From: Aliiglaciecola sp041538045
Lineage (GTDB): Bacteria; Pseudomonadota; Gammaproteobacteria; Enterobacterales; Alteromonadaceae
Length of the DNA: 64,000 nt
Assembly (NCBI RefSeq): GCF_041538045.1
Contig: NZ_JBGOSE010000004.1
Location: 1-64,000, forward strand
Reading direction: 5' to 3'
Shown: piece after piece, positions 61,421-64,000 of the stretch
Position numbering within the stretch: the stretch's first letter is position 1
How the letters are laid out: the number at the start of each line of letters is the position of its first letter
Made by a program: the position numbers and the translations under genes
The notes under the pieces: model-generated
Seen by the model: only the letters and a program-made list of their open reading frames with translations
Told to the model about the DNA's origin: nothing
The model's database searches: none

Positions 61421-61574
61421 CTGCCCACCACCGATTTGCTTATTGAATCAGCAGCTAACCTGTTGTGGTGGCGAGTTAAAAGCGAAAATTGGGTAACTTA
61501 CTGCCCACCAATTTGCTCACCGCAAAATGCTTATTGAGCAAAAATGAGGGGACTGCCCACCATTCTGCCCACCA
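61421..61574. promoter_or_regulatory. CTGCCCACCA direct repeats, candidate integrase arm sites
   Basis: Exact CTGCCCACCA at 61421, 61501, 61553 and 61565, and once at the other end of the island at 44291, all in the same orientation. They lie between the integrase and attR on the right and just inside attL on the left, the places of arm-type binding sites. The stretch also holds the integrase promoter. Confidence 0.6.
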
Positions 61575-61598
61575 CTAAACAGGTAGTTGGTAACGGAC

Positions 61599-61715
61599 AT
61601 CTGCAAACCGATTTGGACGGGAAAAATAAAAAAGCCCTGTATTTACAAGCAAATAACAGGGCTTTTAAGACATTCTTGGACGGGTAAAAAACTATTCGAT
61701 GTTTTGAATTTGCTC
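61599..61715. mobile_element. attR: right 117-bp direct repeat
   Basis: Overlaps the last 8 codons of yicC (stop at 61692-61694) and its terminator. Matches attL except at three positions. The element therefore restores a complete yicC when inserted. Confidence 0.92.
61628..61668 (-). terminator. yicC terminator
   Basis: Stem AAAAGCCCTGT/ACAGGGCTTTT followed on the minus strand by a T-run, 24 bases past the yicC stop codon. Confidence 0.9.
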
Positions 61716-62555
61716 GCGCATTTGCTCAATCAACACTTTCAATTCCACTGCTGATTGGGTGATGTCGGCGTGGATGGATTTTGAGCCTAGGGTGTTTGAT
61801 TCGCGATTGAATTCTTGCATCATGAAGTCGAGTCTACGGCCGCATGCGCCGCCTTTATTGAGGATGTTGTGGGTTTCGCCAATGTGGGAGTTGAGGCGAT
61901 CTAGCTCTTCGGCCACGTCGACTTTTTGCGCGAGCATAATCATTTCTTGTTCGACTCGGCCAGCTTCTAGTTCAATTTTTGCTTCTTCGAAACGGCTGAG
62001 TAGTCGCTCTTTTTGCCAAGTGATGATTTCAGGCATTCTGGCGCTAACAATTTTCACTTGTTGCTGAATACCGTCGAGGCGCTGTTCGATCATTTCTTTA
62101 AGGTTTACACCTTCTGCCGCGCGGGCTTGGATGAAGTCGTTGAGGGTGTCATCAAAGCCTTTCATTATATCTGTTTGAATACTGTCCATATCGGTTTCTA
62201 CGGTGGCAATAACACCTGGCCAGCGTAGGATGTCGACGGGGTTTACACCGCTTGATTGTCCGTGTGATTGCACCCAGTCGGCGGCGTTGAGTAGTTGTTT
62301 GGCAAGGTCTTCATTGAGACTTAGCTCACCTACCGCGGCATCATTTGGAATGTAGCGTAAAGCGCATTCTACTTTACCGCGCTGTAGACGTTTTCTAAAG
62401 CGTTCCCTTAGCATGGGTTCTAATGAACGAAACTGCTCTGGAAGGCGGAAAAATGTTTCTAGGTAGCGCTGATTAACCGAACGAATTTCCCAAATTGCGG
62501 TGCCCCATTCAGCTTTTATTTCGTTGCGGGCAAATGCGGTCATGCTATATATCAT
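61692..62555 (-). CDS. yicC: YicC/YloC-family endoribonuclease
   Basis: 287 residues, full length. Start MIYSMTAFARNE and the C-terminal GKGGxxGRRLDFMMQEFNRESNTLGSKS-like stretch (here GGACGRRLDFMMQEFNRE) are the signatures of YicC proteins, which in E. coli act as RNA endonuclease and promote small-RNA turnover. Its 3' end is the target of the island; the coding sequence is kept intact, with the last codons provided by the inserted att sequence. rph lies divergently about 770 bases away, the usual gene pair. Confidence 0.96.
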   Translation of the reverse strand: MIYSMTAFARNEIKAEWGTAIWEIRSVNQRYLETFFRLPEQFRSLEPMLRERFRKRLQRGKVECALRYIPNDAAVGELSLNEDLAKQLLNAADWVQSHGQSSGVNPVDILRWPGVIATVETDMDSIQTDIMKGFDDTLNDFIQARAAEGVNLKEMIEQRLDGIQQQVKIVSARMPEIITWQKERLLSRFEEAKIELEAGRVEQEMIMLAQKVDVAEELDRLNSHIGETHNILNKGGACGRRLDFMMQEFNRESNTLGSKSIHADITQSAVELKVLIEQMREQIQNIE

Positions 62556-62690
62556 GGGAATTCCTCGGTAATTTAAAATTTTAATGCTGGCATAGTTTAC
62601 GCGTTATTAACACAATCCGCAGTGGTTTTTGTCATTTGCCCGTTGAGGATCAAGTCGCGAATGAACGATTACGCGGGATTGCGGTAATGC

Positions 62691-63250
62691 GCGCGGGGCT
62701 AAAGCGCCCGCCTACAGGGTAGAGTAGGGTTTGTTTGCTCTTGTAGCATGGCCTTTAGGCCATGGGATTGAAGTTTTGCGCGGGGCTCAAACACACGCCT
62801 ACAGGGTAGAGTTGGGTTTGTTTGCTCTTGTAGCATGGCCTTTAGGCCATGGGATTGAAGTTTTGCACGGAGCTAAAGCGCCCGCCTACAGGGTAGAGTT
62901 GAGTTTGGTTGCTCTTGTAGCATGGCCTTTAGGCCATGGAATCGTGGTATTGCGCGGGGCTCAAACACCCGTCTACAGGGTAGAGTTGGGTTTGTTTGCT
63001 CTTGTAGCATGGCCTTTAGGCCATAGAATCGTGGTATTGCACGGGGCTAAAGCGCCCGCCTACAGGGTGGTGTTGAGTTTGGTTGTTCTTGTAGCATGGC
63101 CTTTAGGCCATGGAATCGTGGTATTGCGCGGGGCTAAAGCACCCGCCTACAGGGTGGTGTTGAGTTTGGTTGTTCTTGTAGCATGGCCTTTAGGCCATAG
63201 AATCGTGGTATTGCACGGGGCTAAAACACCCGCCTACAGAGTGGATTTAG
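62691..63250. repeat. BIME-like array: seven units of 87 bp between yicC and rph
   Basis: Units start at 62691, 62778, 62865, 62952, 63039, 63126 and 63213 (last partial), exact period 87. Each has two palindromes, GGGGCTAAAGCGCCC and CATGGCCTTTAGGCCATG, in facing TGTAG-containing settings like REP elements of pseudomonads. The array fills the gap before rph. The 197-residue frame across it only reflects that 87 is divisible by 3. Confidence 0.9.
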
Positions 63251-63326
63251 ATTTATTTCATTGCTCACTGCAACATTTGGTGGAGTTAGGCTATAATCCT
63301 GCGCCATATCAATTAGGAGTTTAAAA

Positions 63327-64000
63327 ATGCGTCCAAGTGGAAGAACTGCCAGTCAAATCCGTCCTGTTACTATTACTCGCCAGTTTACCTGTCATGCTGA
63401 AGGTTCGGTGTTGGTTGAATTTGGTAATACTAAAGTTATCTGTAACGCCACAGTTGAAGAAGGTGTGCCGCGTTTTATGAAAGGCCAAGGTAAAGGCTGG
63501 ATAACTGCTGAGTACAGCATGCTTCCTCGTTCTACCCATACTCGCTCAGGTCGTGAAGCGGCTCGCGGTAAGCAAGGTGGACGTACTTTAGAGATTCAAC
63601 GTTTGATTGCTCGTTCCTTACGCGCAGCCGTAGATTTGAAACTACTGGGTGAGAACACCATCACTTTAGATTGCGATGTTATTCAGGCAGATGGTGGTAC
63701 CCGTACCGCTTCCATTACCGGTGCCTGTGTTGCCTTGGTTGACGCCCTAACTTACATGCGTAGTAAAGGTATTTTAAAAGCTAACCCACTTAAGTTCATG
63801 ATTGCTGCTTTATCCGTAGGGGTTTACAAAGGTAATGCCATTGCTGATTTAGAATACTTAGAAGATTCTGATGCTGAAACAGACATGAACGTAGTTATGA
63901 CCGAAACAGGCAAACTGATTGAAGTGCAAGGCACCGCTGAAGGCGAACCTTTCAGTTTTGACGAAATGAGTGAAATGCTTGAATTGGCGAAACACGGTCT
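63327..64000 (+). CDS. rph: Ribonuclease PH, 3' truncated by the window end
   Basis: First 224 codons. Start MRPSGRTASQIRPVTIT, with GKGWITAEYSMLPRSTHTR, QRLIARSLRAAVDL and IQADGGTRTASITGA, the conserved phosphate- and RNA-binding blocks of RNase PH, the 3' tRNA-trimming phosphorolytic exonuclease. AGGAG before the ATG. The frame is open at the last base. Confidence 0.97.
   Translation, partial: MRPSGRTASQIRPVTITRQFTCHAEGSVLVEFGNTKVICNATVEEGVPRFMKGQGKGWITAEYSMLPRSTHTRSGREAARGKQGGRTLEIQRLIARSLRAAVDLKLLGENTITLDCDVIQADGGTRTASITGACVALVDALTYMRSKGILKANPLKFMIAALSVGVYKGNAIADLEYLEDSDAETDMNVVMTETGKLIEVQGTAEGEPFSFDEMSEMLELAKHG

Larger units (their letters stand above)
44093..61715. mobile_element. Integrative genomic island in the 3' end of yicC
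   Basis: A 117-base direct repeat (44093-44209 and 61599-61715, constant offset 17,506, three mismatches) bounds the element. The right copy overlaps the yicC 3' end and its terminator; the left copy is the displaced native end. The tyrosine integrase is the last gene before yicC. Cargo: fic, alpA, DUF927 gene, restriction-modification module, two toxin-antitoxin systems. Insertion at this spot is known for mobilizable islands that use SXT/R391-type elements, and no conjugation genes are seen, so mobilisation in trans is likely. Confidence 0.92.

Noticed and set aside
44093..61715. Conjugative element
   Set aside because: No relaxase, coupling protein or type IV secretion genes were recognised; the element looks mobilizable at most.
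62691..63250. CRISPR array
   Set aside because: The units are contiguous and near identical, without unique spacers, and no cas genes are present.
62731..63324. 197-residue open frame with 29-residue repeats
   Set aside because: It follows the 87-bp palindromic array, whose period is divisible by three; there is no ribosome-binding site, and the sequence is a translated REP-like element.

Overview
This window looks like chromosomal DNA of a marine gammaproteobacterium, most likely Alteromonadales (Glaciecola/Paraglaciecola/Alteromonas type). This is inferred from the protein content: a TonB-dependent receptor, c-di-GMP enzymes, a YdeP-type molybdoenzyme, a SulP carrier, an RRM protein, TrxC, and yicC next to rph. 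No rRNA, tRNA, CRISPR array or transposase gene was seen. The window opens in intergenic DNA and ends inside rph.

From 0.36 to 39.7 kb lies a mostly chromosomal backbone of small metabolic, membrane and hypothetical genes. It includes a nitrilase followed by an aminotransferase broken by a 7-bp tandem duplication, trxC beside a deleted bestrophin remnant, and a YdeP-like oxidoreductase converging on a DUF3360 transporter. A SulP carrier is followed by a porin, periplasmic phosphate-binding-like protein and CHASE8/HAMP/PAS/GGDEF operon that resembles the YfiB-YfiR-YfiN sensory logic. Next come a TonB receptor, a second GGDEF protein, and a long run of short genes. The most unusual gene is at 30.6-32.6 kb: a Wzz/GumC-like polysaccharide co-polymerase whose cytoplasmic tail is a degenerate tyrosine-recombinase fold. 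An Atl protein, an HD-GYP phosphodiesterase, a hybrid histidine kinase and an ADP-ribosylglycohydrolase with an unrecognised N-terminal domain complete this part.

From 39.9 to 61.7 kb is accessory DNA stacked at the 3' end of yicC. A 17.5-kb integrative island is bounded by a 117-bp direct repeat (44093-44209 and 61599-61715, three mismatches) that duplicates the yicC tail and its terminator. Its tyrosine integrase sits beside yicC. Its cargo is a class II Fic protein with an upstream array of ATGTCGA sites, AlpA, a DUF927 ATPase, a LlaJI-like restriction-modification module (wHTH, C5 methyltransferase, McrB-like AAA+, DUF2357 nuclease), a HigB toxin with an antitoxin fused to an ImmA/IrrE peptidase, a possible iteron origin, and hipBA framed by 34-bp direct repeats. 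Farther left, a third and divergent yicC tail at 39884 suggests an older element (39.9-44.1 kb) that lacks an integrase and carries a PhoX-like lipoprotein and a diheme cytochrome.

From 61.7 kb to the end the conserved backbone resumes with yicC, a seven-unit 87-bp palindromic (BIME-like) array, and the first 224 codons of rph. The main themes are surface and second-messenger signalling in the backbone and stacked anti-phage/addiction modules in the island. All family assignments come from reading motifs by eye; no database search was run.
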